From NCBI GenBank assembly GCA_963691705.1, contig OY829541.1, positions 49,248,377 through 49,312,376 on the forward strand: DNA of 64,000 bases, written 5' to 3'. The notes under the pieces were generated by a model. The model was not told where the DNA came from and did no database searches. It was given only the letters and a program-made list of their open reading frames with translations. The position numbers were made by a program, and so were the translations under genes. This document shows positions 36,043-49,042 of this stretch, piece after piece (within the stretch, counting starts at the first letter, position 1; each line of letters starts with the position of its first letter). This stretch comes from Viola odorata (Eukaryota; Streptophyta; Magnoliopsida; Malpighiales; Violaceae).

Positions 36043-36800
36043 TGATACGATCACGCCTAGCCTCACTTTCCCCGCATGCCCACCTAGTTTACTGTCAAAA
36101 TAATTCCTAGCGGCATACCGTTAGGCATATGGCTATTTTGATGATATGAACCAGAAGCCGCTAGCCCCTTGGCGGCATGCCGCCAACAACAGCACCAAGA
36201 CAGAATGAAAGTAGTGCAAAATGGACAGAAGCTAGCGGCATGCCGCTATCCCCTTAGGGGCATGCCACTAGTCACCGAGAAGGACGCGAAGCTTTCATTT
36301 TTTAAGGGTTTTTGAAGGGCAAACTTGTCATAAAATGCCCATTTTTGTAACTTAGTATAAATAGGACATACATGTACATTTCTCATTAGCTTTGAATTGA
36401 TGAATAATTGTTAAGTTGAGAATACTCCTTCTTATTCATCCGGGGCTCCTTGGTACTTGCCTTGGTTTAGGATTATCGTTGCTTGAGTCAAGTAAAAGAC
36501 TAAGAATCCTTCACTTGTGTAATCCATTGTTACTTCATTCTGTGTGAGCATTTGAATTCGAAATTGAGTGATTTGTGTTCTTGAATATCCTACCAGTGTT
36601 CAAGACGATCTAACAAGTGGTGCTCAAGTTCAATCGTTCGTATGTTCAATCGTTTCCTCTCAATCTACTTCCGCCTTCTCCAATCCGGGTATTTATCCTT
36701 GTGTCTTTTATTTCCGCAGCGCGTCTCCATCCTTTGTTTCCTCCATATTTGTTGTGTTTGTGAGTCTCAAACTCTAGAGCTAGATCCTCATTTTGTATCA
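36043..36800 (+). mobile_element. Probable LTR with TATA box and palindrome cluster
   Basis: The block starts TGATAC and ends GTATCA, an inverted terminal pair of LTR type, and is preceded by a purine run at about 36027-36040. A TATA box, TATAAATAGG, lies at 36356-36365. Four palindromic units of the AGCGGCATGCCGCT type lie at 36108-36125, 36171-36184, 36233-36248 and 36255-36270. No target duplication was found, and the right end could instead lie elsewhere, so limits are provisional. Nothing upstream encodes retroelement proteins. Confidence 0.45.
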
Positions 36801-36900
36801 CGCTTCCGATCTCTATAAAAGGAGGTTAGATTGCGTCACCCGAGGAGTCTTTACAGACTATCCTCTTACCACCATCTATAAGCCCTTGTGGGTTGTGATA

Positions 36901-36905
36901 AGTTG
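36901..36905. repeat. Target-site duplication, left (AGTTG)
   Basis: AGTTG precedes the LTR terminus TGTCACAACC. The same five bases follow the other terminus at 39047-39051. Confidence 0.75.
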
Positions 36906-39046
36906 TGTCACAACCCCTTTCAAAAAATTTACGCGACGCGGTTTGGGACGAGATGTGAGACAAAAATGAACTCATCTCATATAATGCAATGAAGTCGCCA
37001 CCCTATTTTGTTTCTAAGGTTTAGGGAACCTAAAGTCATGACATAAAAAACAAAAAACTAAGGCACAAAAAAGGATCTAAACCAGAGAACAGTAGTTCGG
37101 GGTCGTATTATGGACTCGGGAAGGTGTTAGGCACTAGAGTCACATCAAAAAAGGTTACTGGATAAAAGAGGTGTTTAAATCATGCTTGAAAAATATAAAA
37201 AGTCCTAATTTAGTGATCATGCCCAATAAGTGAATTAAATCTAGCATTTCTGAATAATCATGCATACGAGCGCATATGTGAAAAAATGTTGAAATAAATA
37301 AAAAAGGTTAGAAAGGTGTATTTGTTGAAGGGATAATGGTTGATTTACCCTATAAAGCCGAGATTATTAGTACGATAAAAAGATAATAAATGATGAACAA
37401 ATAAATATTTAACAATTTATCGCATGCAAAATAATTTTAACAATTAAATGCAGGCAAAATAATTATTTAAATATTCGATAGCATGCAAAAATAATTAATT
37501 AATCAGTACGAGCATACGATTAATGTGCACGAAAAAAATATGATGGGCCGAAAATGGGCTCGGCCAACTGGGCTGAGAAATTGGGCCCCACAGTTAGGCC
37601 CAACAGCAGGCCCATGATCAATGCAACCCAGCAGATGGGCTGGCCCTTCCTAATCTTCGCGTGGGCTGAGGCAGCATCCCACTTGATTCCCCGCTTGCTT
37701 GGCCCATCAACCAAATGCAAAGCGTTTCAAAGAACATCCCACGCCTTCTTTCTCCTTCCCTCCCAACAGTGTCGTCTTCTTCCTTGGTTCGCCGGCGCCA
37801 CTGCCGGCGGCCAAGGAAGAAATCGGCCATTACAACGACCCTAATTTGGCCAGAAAAATCCCCCACAGAAACCACAGAAACAGTAACTCCAACATGCAAT
37901 CACAACAATTTATTTCCTACAAAATAGTGATTAATTTGATTAAAAATGAATTAAATTGAATTAAACAAAAACTTAAAATTCGTCTGAAATGACCAGAAAT
38001 TCGACGAATCAAGACAATGTAATTAATCTAGAACAATAATAGAAATTATTTAAAATCAAAACAACAATTTTTTTCCTCAAAACACCAACGATTAATTCTT
38101 TGAAAGATTTGCAAAGAAACGTTAAAAAAAAAACGAATTTAAACAACTTGAAAATGAGCTTCAACCTTTCGTTGAGAAATTGCTAGTGAGAGAGAGTAGC
38201 TTTTAGAGAGAGTGTATGCTTGTTTCGTTCGTGAATTGGTGAGGAAGAATGGTTGAGCTTGCTCGCTATTTATAGGCGCGAACGCGAGTGGATTTGGAGC
38301 AGTTGCTGCGCGTGATCGGGGCTGTCTTGGAGGGCACAAGAGCGTGAGGAAGCACAGTGATGATGACGAGAGGTTGATGACGAACGCGTGCGTTGGGACG
38401 ACGATCGAAGAGTGATTTGATCGCGAGGAGATGAGGATGAGCTCGTTCTCTGGGTTGTGCATGAACCAGGTGAAGAAGATGGCATAATGACGTGGTAATT
38501 TTACAAGCCGTTTGATCTGGTTTGACTTCCTTGGTCAACCAGATCAACAGTTGTGATGAACCTTTGTTTTCCCTCTTTATTTATTCTGTTCGAGCTGATG
38601 GTGCCAGCAATCTCGCCTGAAAATAAATAAAAACTCGAACCAAAATTGTTAAAACGTAGAACAAAAATAAAATAAAATAATTAGTACACAGTAAGCGACG
38701 GAAGGTTTGCTATATAGTTTGATAAAAATTCGCTCGTAAGCGATAAAAGTTCGAACGGTAAAATTGTTAAAATATAAATTAAATGAAATGACGCGAATCA
38801 AAATAATAATAAAAAATAAATAGCTAATGAACGAAAATGTTCGATCATTGGTTTCGAGAAAATTTACTCGGAACCGATACGAATTCGTACAAAAAAAATG
38901 TGAAAAAATTAGAAATAAAATTTAAATGACATGAGGCATAAAAATAAATATTAGATGGACAGAAATAAACAGAAATACGATTTTTAAAAAGTTGAGGATA
39001 AAAATGTGGAAAATTGTGACGAAAAATTAAAAATCGAGTAGCAACA
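36906..39046 (-). mobile_element. Solo LTR, 2.1 kb, Ty3/gypsy-type family
   Basis: The termini TGTCACAACC and GCAACA are bracketed by an AGTTG duplication, with no internal retroelement genes. This is the structure left when two LTRs recombine. The first part (ACGCGACGCGGTTTGGGACG, then AAGTCGCCACCCTATTTTGTTT and GGTTTAGGGAACC) matches the sequence that starts at 63878, so at least two copies are in this window. On the minus strand a TATA box, CCTATAAATAG, lies at 38276-38266, followed by a likely leader. Transcription, and so element orientation, is probably minus. Short open frames at 38139-38547 are in the transcribed leader and have no recognisable domain. Confidence 0.75.
38266..38276 (-). 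promoter_or_regulatory. TATA box of the solo LTR
   Basis: CCTATAAATAG on the minus strand, in an otherwise GC-rich setting. It resembles a plant retrotransposon core promoter. Confidence 0.5.
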
Positions 39047-39051
39047 AGTTG
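39047..39051. repeat. Target-site duplication, right (AGTTG)
   Basis: Matches 36901-36905. Confidence 0.75.
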
Positions 39052-40230
39052 TAACTCTCCTTTTATTCTTATCCATTTTTACAACTATTTTTGACGCTCT
39101 CAAGAGGCGATCACTCACTATATGCAATAATAATAATTAATCTTGCAACCAATACACATGTAGCTTATTGATTGTCTTGTCAATAATAAATGTACTAATA
39201 AAAATTTAAATCCGGTTTGAATCTTATCTCCACTTATAAAAAAAACTGTTAATTGATTAATTGATTAATAGTAGAATATAAGCGTCCATGAATATTGAAT
39301 ATAGGTACAAGAAAAACCCAATATTGTACTGTTTGGTACAATCAAAGTGGCAATGACAGCCTGATCGGAGGTTTAGCTGATCACTCGGAAAAAATGAATA
39401 CCGACCCAATTGAGTATGCCAACAAGAAAAGTCCATCTTATTTCAGTAACAAAATTAAGTCACACAATACTAATCTGAGAAATGGATTAGTATTTTTGGA
39501 AACCGATCACAAAAAAAGAAATTTAACCCAAAGAAAATAAAAAGCAATAGTAATGCCAAACTGGACAGCTTAGCTACAACGAAAAGCTCAAGCCCGACCT
39601 TTTTATATTAGCGGGTCGAGTTAGGTTTAAAATTTAACTATCCATTTAAAATTGATCCAGTCCGACTTTACGAGCGACCTGTCCAATTAGCAGGTCTCCC
39701 ATAACTTTCTTTTCCTTTTTCAATTATGATTTGGCTCCTTAATTTTCTTTTTCTTTTTCTTTTTTTCTTTTATGATTTGAATTTTGAACTACAAACTTAT
39801 TTTTTTTTTAATATGCAGAGGAATTATTATTAATCAATTGTCATGACAATACCTATACAGGAGCTGCTGCCAGAAAAAAAGCAGCAGGCAAGCAAAACAC
39901 ACTGATATTAGATTAGAATTATTTTTGTTTACGCGGGGTTGTTTCCATCAAAGAATAAATTACTCCTAAATCCTACTTAACAAATACTATAATTCACCCT
40001 TAATCAACTCACACAGCAAAAGGAAAGAAAAACAAGAGATAAAAAGTTTACGTGATTCATAAATAAATGCTTGCGTCCACAAAGAAGACAATAAATAAAA
40101 TAGCCAACACTCACAAAACACATAATTGGACTTTATTATTGTTCAAATGCAATGGCCCGGCCCTGCCCTGCCCTGCCCATGGGCCATGTCTAAAGTGACG
40201 AGTGCTGTATAGAGTGTTTAAGGGTAGGAA
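39052..40230. other. Intergenic, no gene seen
   Basis: AT-rich DNA between the solo LTR and the terpene synthase 3' end. An open frame at 39295-39540 has no recognisable domain. The stretch at 39165-39215 resembles 24155-24215. Confidence 0.5.
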
Positions 40231-43120
<2,890 letters not shown>

Positions 43121-43917
43121 CCTAATTTAGAAAATAATTTAAAGTTTCAAAGGAAATAATTTCTTTGATTGTAATTAGATCAGCCGATGCGTACAATCGT
43201 GTTGAGGGGAACGTCCAATATATATACATACATATGCACTGTGCACACCGCCACTATTAGAATATCACTCCGGTGAGAAAAACGTTCTCTTGGTGATTGT
43301 GCAGATTCCGGATTGATTTCGAATTGTTGATGGACTGATTCGGAATTAATAAAAACATTAAGGACGGAATTAATCCCCAGTGAAATTGCTAAAAGGAATA
43401 AATTGCCTTTAGGGTTTCAAAGAAGAGATATACAGAGAATACAGACATACAAATATCTCTTGGTTCTCCATCCAACCCCACCTAGTAATCATCCACCAGA
43501 AAATCAAGATTCTGGGATTTCTTTAACTTCATGACATCATCAGGTACGCTTCCGCATTCCGTTATTCGGTTCATATAATAATCTGAATTGCTGACGATCC
43601 TGGATTGTTCTTGTGATCTAACAAACTCTCCATATTTGTTACATTTCTCCTTAAATTTTTATAATTTATTAACTTATTTTACCATTTATTTTATTTTTTT
43701 AACCACATTTTTAAAATTGCAACTTAATTTTACATTACAAGTTTTTAGACTAATTATAGAGTTTTTTTTAACGTGGTATACCCTTTTGTTTACGAACATA
43801 TGGGCTTTTATTGATTACATGGAGAGCATGACCCGTCTTAATGAGTGTTTCTGGTGTGTTCGTGAATAATAAATTATAATTTATACTCTTTCATATAAAT
43901 AGTGAGATTTACTACTA
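43121..43917. other. Upstream region of the terpene synthase, no other gene seen
   Basis: Contains the terpene synthase 5' leader and a TATA-like run at 43218-43226. The remainder to 43917 is AT-rich and has no recognisable coding or repeat structure. Confidence 0.5.
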
Positions 43918-44101
43918 CAGTTAAACCTCGATAAATGAATGTCCGATAAACGAATAACCTCGCCAAATGAATAATTTTCTCCGGTCCCGACTTGGGCAAA
44001 TGGGCTAAATGAATAACCTCGCTAAATGCATTAACGAATAATTTTTTTTGAATCCTTAAAGACCCCATGTAAATATAAATGAATAATCATTAAAATTCAT
44101 A

Positions 44102-44135
<34 letters not shown>

Positions 44136-44561
44136 TATATATTTATCCTAAAAACAAAAATATTTCTTCGAATCAACAATGTTCATACAAGAAGTCATTT
44201 CTTCACAAAAAAAGCGTCTAAAGTTGTTTGTAGGTAGGTTAGGTACATTGTCTTAGTCTCTAAGTATTCCATACATATAATATTATTATTAGTACATGTT
44301 GCATGTATTTAGACTCTAAGTATTCCATACATAGAATCTTATTGTACATGATGCATGTACATAGTCTATATATGTATTTGTACATTAAATGTAAAATAAA
44401 TAATCATACGAAAAAATAAAAATGTAAAAATACTATCTAAATGAATAAAAATTCATTTATCGATAAATGAATAATATATTCATTTATCGATAAGTAAATA
44501 AACTCACTAAACGAATATTTTTTGCTGGTCCCAAGAGCATTCATTTATCGAGGTTTAACTG
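43918..44561. mobile_element. Pogo/Emigrant-like MITE with TA duplication
   Basis: The ends CAGTTAAACCTCGATAAATG and its reverse complement (CATTTATCGAGGTTTAACTG) form terminal inverted repeats of the CAGTAAAACCTC type known from Emigrant/Lemi-like pogo MITEs. The element is flanked by TA at 43916-43917 and 44562-44563. Subterminal repeats of the CTAAATGAATAA type are frequent. It is 644 bp with no transposase frame, and an AT dinucleotide run sits inside. Confidence 0.75.
44105..44133. repeat. (AT)n microsatellite inside the pogo-like element
   Basis: An almost perfect AT/TA dinucleotide run. Confidence 0.9.
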
Positions 44562-44563
44562 TA

Positions 44564-44792
44564 ATAATGTAGAATCTATCACTTAAATTATGTATAAGAT
44601 ACAAAACCAGCCACCCACGTGATCCATGCGAGTGAAGGAATATAATTGACGTGGATGAGTTAAACACGTAATATTGTCACGATTCAAGGCTCTGCTCACC
44701 AACAGTGATCAAGCATTTTTCTTGTCGTTGTATATAAAGCACTCAATTCATAATTGACGAACTCCACCTTGATTTGAATGGGAATATATATA

Positions 44793-44844
<52 letters not shown>

Positions 44845-45834
44845 TAGCTATTAAATATTTTAATCCCCACTCAAATGAAGAAAAAATAAAGTTTCATTTA
44901 TTTTAATTTTATAACTATTAAAACCGAAGATATCGATTCTTCTCCCAGCATTAATTAATATTATGTTACAATATACATTATTAATTACCCTTAATTATTC
45001 AATGCTTAATCACAGAAAAGGACAAATAAAATAAAAATTGTATATAAAAAATACACGCAAATTTAATTAATTTATTAAATATTGTTTGGTTTTATAGTAA
45101 TACTTGTGAAATTCGTTACGATTGTGTGTCGGTCTGTCGGTCTGTCGGTAATGGCATATATTTGGCTCCTCAATTATGAGTTAGTGGCTAGCTTAACTTA
45201 ACAAATTTCATTTCCTTTTTCTTTTATGATTTGAATTAGGATTATTTTTATTTGTAGTGGGGTGTTTATCTTAAAAGAAGAATTGCTCCTAATTGGTGAA
45301 TACCATAATTCATAAATAAATGTTGGCAATAAATAAAATAGGTTATAACATATGAATGATTTCTTACACCAACCAAAATAAAATACTTAACAAAATACTC
45401 CAAGTCGGAGTAATTTGGTATAACAGTACTTATGAAATTGAGTTCATAAGTATTTCTTTTTATATAAATGGAGGTCTAATTTCATAAGTATATGCAAAAT
45501 AAAATGATTTTAAGTTTTTATATATTTTTCTAATCCATACGCTACAAAGTTAGAGAAAAAACCGAAAGTCATTTTTTTATTTTATTTTACTGATCGGTAG
45601 TAGATAGAGGGAAAAATGATAGTATTAAAAAAGAGAGATAAGAGAGCAAGATTAGATGAAACAGGAAGAGTTGAGATGAAAAAGTAAATATTGTTATGAA
45701 CAGTGTATATGCGTGTAAATAAGTTATATAGATTATAAATATAGCGTGAGTATGTAAAAAAATTATGAATGATACTCCCATGTGAGTTTGTGCATAGTAC
45801 TTAATACTGTTTTTTTTAGAGTGCATTGAATGTA
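44564..45834. other. Intergenic AT-rich DNA with a long (TA)n run
   Basis: No gene recognised. Contains the (TA)n run at 44785-44842 and a small TCGGTCTG triple repeat near 45127-45149. Confidence 0.5.
44785..44842. repeat. (TA)n microsatellite
   Basis: About 58 bp of TA repeats with one C interruption near 44794. Confidence 0.9.
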
Positions 45835-46480
45835 GGAATAAAAAAAGCGCTGTAATAGAAATATTCTGTCACAACGAATCTTATAACGTTGTGACGAAAT
45901 ATTTCTATCACAACACTTTTTTTTTTCTTCCGGAAAATATCGCCACAATAGATGTATAAATCGTCGCTATAGATTAAAATTTTGATCGCTATAGCTTCAT
46001 TGTTGCGATGGAAATATTCCGTCACAAAGAATCTAATAACGTTGTGACAAAAATATTCCATCAAAAAAATCTTATAACATTGTGATGGAAATATTCCGCA
46101 ATAATCCTTTTTTTTCCTTATTCTTTCGAAAAAATATCACCGCCATAGATATATAAATCGTCACTATAGATTTAAAATATTGTCGTTATAGATTCATTGT
46201 TGCGATAGAGAGAATTCGGTCGGAACATTTTGCGACGGAATTTTTCCGCCGCAAATGTCAAGATTTTTAGACCGAATTCACTCCGTCGCAATATAATCGA
46301 CAATTCAATTTTTTTGCGATGGATATTAGTTTCAACGGCCTGCCCGTCGCACCTTCCGAACGAATGTGGCTCGGACAACGCATTTATGACCGAGTTCCGT
46401 CGCAAAAAATCATTTGTGATGGAAAAAGCTAGTTTCTTGACGGAAAAATTCCGTCACAAAAAACTAGTTTTTTTGTAGTG
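45835..46480. mobile_element. CACTA-type element terminus/remnant
   Basis: The right edge ends TTTTTGTAGTG; read on the minus strand this is CACTACAAAAA, the CACTA superfamily terminus. Many subterminal units of the GACGGAA/TTCCGTC and GTTGTGACGG types run leftwards, in both orientations, to about 45840. No matching CACTAC end and no target duplication were found on the left, so it is a fragment or a strongly diverged copy. No transposase is present. Confidence 0.6.
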
Positions 46481-47272
46481 ACAGTTCTAATTATCTATAA
46501 TTTTTACTTAAAGTATAAAAAAATGATAACTATGAACTATAATACATTAGCAAGTTTTAAATTATTGAAAAAAGCTTACCTTATACTCCTATATTAAAAT
46601 AAAATCAAAGCTATAGTTATCTTAGATATTCTTTAATATATTAAATAATATTGCTATTTTTATATATTTAAATAAAAAAATTTGTTTAAACAAATACATT
46701 TTTTTACGGTTTTGAGTTTGAAAGTTAGAACTAATTAAACTAATTTCAGAATAAAGAAGAAAACAAATAAGAGAAAGCTTCCTAGCAAAGATGAATATCC
46801 AGTTATGATTTCAATTCAACCGATCATAAATTCAATAATATTCAATTCCTAATTTGTAGATGCGCTATAGAGACCAGATACGCTTAGGTCTTCTACTTTC
46901 TTTCTTAAAAGAAGCAACTTCAAGATAGGCTTATGGAGAGGCCTTGACAATCCAATAACTCCTGAGGTACGCTTATAGGAACTTAACAAATTGCCCATGA
47001 AGTGGAGGAAAAACGCATCTAGGGCAAGACAAATAGTACGCTCGAAGCCTTTAACCTTAATTAGTTATTTATTCTAATCAAAATGGACTAACGATATGAT
47101 GACTCTGAATTAGGTGTCTACTCTATCTAACAACTTCGTATAATGGCTAAGCTACAAGAATGCAAATAAGAGCAATAAACACTCTAGTTAACAATATCAA
47201 CATCTAAAAGACATACATAAATATAGAAATTAATATCAAAATATTCACTCAAACAAGGGTTCTAGTGGTTAG
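46481..47272. other. Intergenic, no gene seen
   Basis: AT-rich left half. A less AT-rich stretch at 46770-47130 may be an old repeat, but no ends or domains could be defined. Confidence 0.4.
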
Positions 47273-47280
47273 ATGGAGAG

Positions 47281-48189
47281 TAGAGGTGTCAAAACGGGTC
47301 TGTGGGCCGGACCCGACCAGACCCGAGACATTCGGGTCGGGACCAGTCCCGATCCTGACAAAAAACGGGACCAGAAATTGGTCCCGGTCCCGACCCGACA
47401 GGTCCGGGCCGGGTCCGGGACCAGACCCGGAAATTATTATTATTATTATTTTTAATTATTTACTTTGTAATTCTTTAATTTGTAATTCTTTTTTCATCCT
47501 CCTTCCCTTACACTTTTCATCCTCACTAAACCAGCCGCAAAAGCACTCAGATATCCACCTCTCCACCATATTTCAACCAAGATTTGCAACCCTTCAGTCC
47601 AACTTCGTCCTCGACAAAGATGGGCGCCCCAAAGTGGCCTACAGCCATTTCAGCCACGACATCCCGATCATCTCCCTCGCCGGAATCGACGACATCGAGA
47701 AGAGAGGCGAGATTTGCAAGAAGATAGTCGAGGCTTGTGAGGATTGGGGATTTTTCAGGTCATGGATCACGACGTCGATTCCAAGCTCATCTCCTATATG
47801 ACCAGTCTAGCCAAGGCGTTCTTTTTTTTCTTTGTTGATTGATGATGGGATTGATGATTTGTATTTTGTTGGTCGGATTGGTGTTGTAAACGGTGGTGGC
47901 TTGCGGGGTTGATTTCGGTGGTTGTTGGATTGAGGAGGTCAGAGGTGGTATGTGGTTGCGCTGTGAAGAAGGAAGAAAGAAAGAAAAATAAAATTAGGTT
48001 AAATCAATTTTTCGGGTCTCGGGTCAGTCCCGAGACCCGACGGGTCTGGCCCGGATGGACCCGGGATTTCCCAGGTCGGGACCAGACCCGATCCCGACTC
48101 AAAACGGGACCAGAAATTGGTCCCGGACCCGGCCCAAATTCCCGGGTCCGGGTCGGGACCGCGGGTCTGGTCCCAAATTGACACCTTTA
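47281..48189. mobile_element. hAT-like non-autonomous element carrying a flavanone 3-hydroxylase fragment
   Basis: The ends TAGAGGTGTCAA and TTGACACCTTTA form 12-bp inverted termini of hAT type (11 of 12 match). Flanking 8-mers ATGGAGAG (47273-47280) and ATGAAGAG (48190-48197) agree at 7 of 8 positions, as expected for an aged hAT duplication. Both subterminal regions are full of GGGTCC/GGACCC and CCCGACCCG motifs. Each carries the self-complementary GGGACCAGAAATTGGTCCC, which could form hairpins. The interior holds a gene fragment at about 47580-47830. There is no transposase. Confidence 0.7.
47580..47830 (+). pseudogene. F3H: Captured fragment of flavanone 3-hydroxylase (2-oxoglutarate dioxygenase) exon 1
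   Basis: Reads [20 protein letters not shown], then [24 protein letters not shown] and, after a 1-base loss near 47757, [13 protein letters not shown] and SLAKAFF. These are the ordered N-terminal motifs of F3H, which makes dihydroflavonols in flavonoid synthesis. Only about 80 residues are present; the catalytic iron and oxoglutarate sites, which lie downstream in the family, are absent. It sits inside the hAT-like element, so capture by the transposon is the simple reading. Confidence 0.75.
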
Positions 48190-48197
48190 ATGAAGAG

Positions 48198-48591
48198 CAT
48201 GGGCATCAATTATATTATACTTTTAGGGAGTGGGTTAAGTGTTAACTAAAAGGATCTCTAAATGACTTTGCATTATTGGTAACTTTGCATCTATTGAGAT
48301 TTTGATTTGAAACCCTACCAAAAAAATGTAATTAAAAGTTAAAACGATTGTTATTAGGATCGATTCAATATTTTGATAAGAAATGTAGTTGAATTGGGAA
48401 AAAGCCAGTCGACCCGGTTGATCTTGAAAGATGATCCGGTCGATCCAAATGACCTAGTTTACGGTTCCCTAGAGGAAACATGCCTAAAAAGTTCCGTCGG
48501 TATAGTAAGTGGGAAGCAGTCATCTGTTCATTCATTGCCCCTCCACGGGTCTGATATGGGACTATATTTTCAGATAGACAGGTGATGCTTG
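48198..48591. other. Unassigned, between hAT-like element and LINE tail
   Basis: A short open frame at 48373-48585 has no recognisable domain. This may be part of the upstream LINE body. Confidence 0.4.
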
Positions 48592-49034
48592 GTGCAGACT
48601 GAGGATTCTCCAGGACCTATGGAGGAGCTGGTGCGGACTGGTGAACTGGAGGAGTAAGCAAGCCAATTTGATGTGGCGGATGCTCATTTACGTCGCCCTG
48701 TGGCAACTCTGGATCCAACGGAACAACATGATATTTAGCAATGTTAATCCCTGTCCATTTCGTACGTGGCATGCTATTTTTGGAACTTGGCAACGATGGA
48801 TCAAGAGCTGGGAGCCGACCTTCCCATACTCTTCTACGCAAATGATCATTTCTCCTGTGTGGCTGGAAACGTGGAATCGGACAGGCGGGCAAGAGAGGTA
48901 GCGTGTAGTCTTGCTGAGTGTTAATTTGTGGTTGATTGCTTGTGCTGTTTGTTCTTCTTCTGTTTCTCCTAAAGTAGCTGCTGTTGCTTCTATTGTATCT
49001 GTCATGCACCCCATGACCCTTACTCAATAAAATA
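48592..49034 (+). mobile_element. 5'-truncated LINE (non-LTR retrotransposon) tail
   Basis: One frame at about 48641-48898 resembles the C-terminal end of plant LINE reverse-transcriptase proteins (MLIYVALWQLWIQRNNMIF, then FRTWHAIFGTW). It is followed by a 3' end of the CAATAAAAT type near 49025-49034, as in plant LINEs. The polymerase core is missing. The left end is not defined. Confidence 0.45.
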
Positions 49035-49042
49035 TCAGCTTA

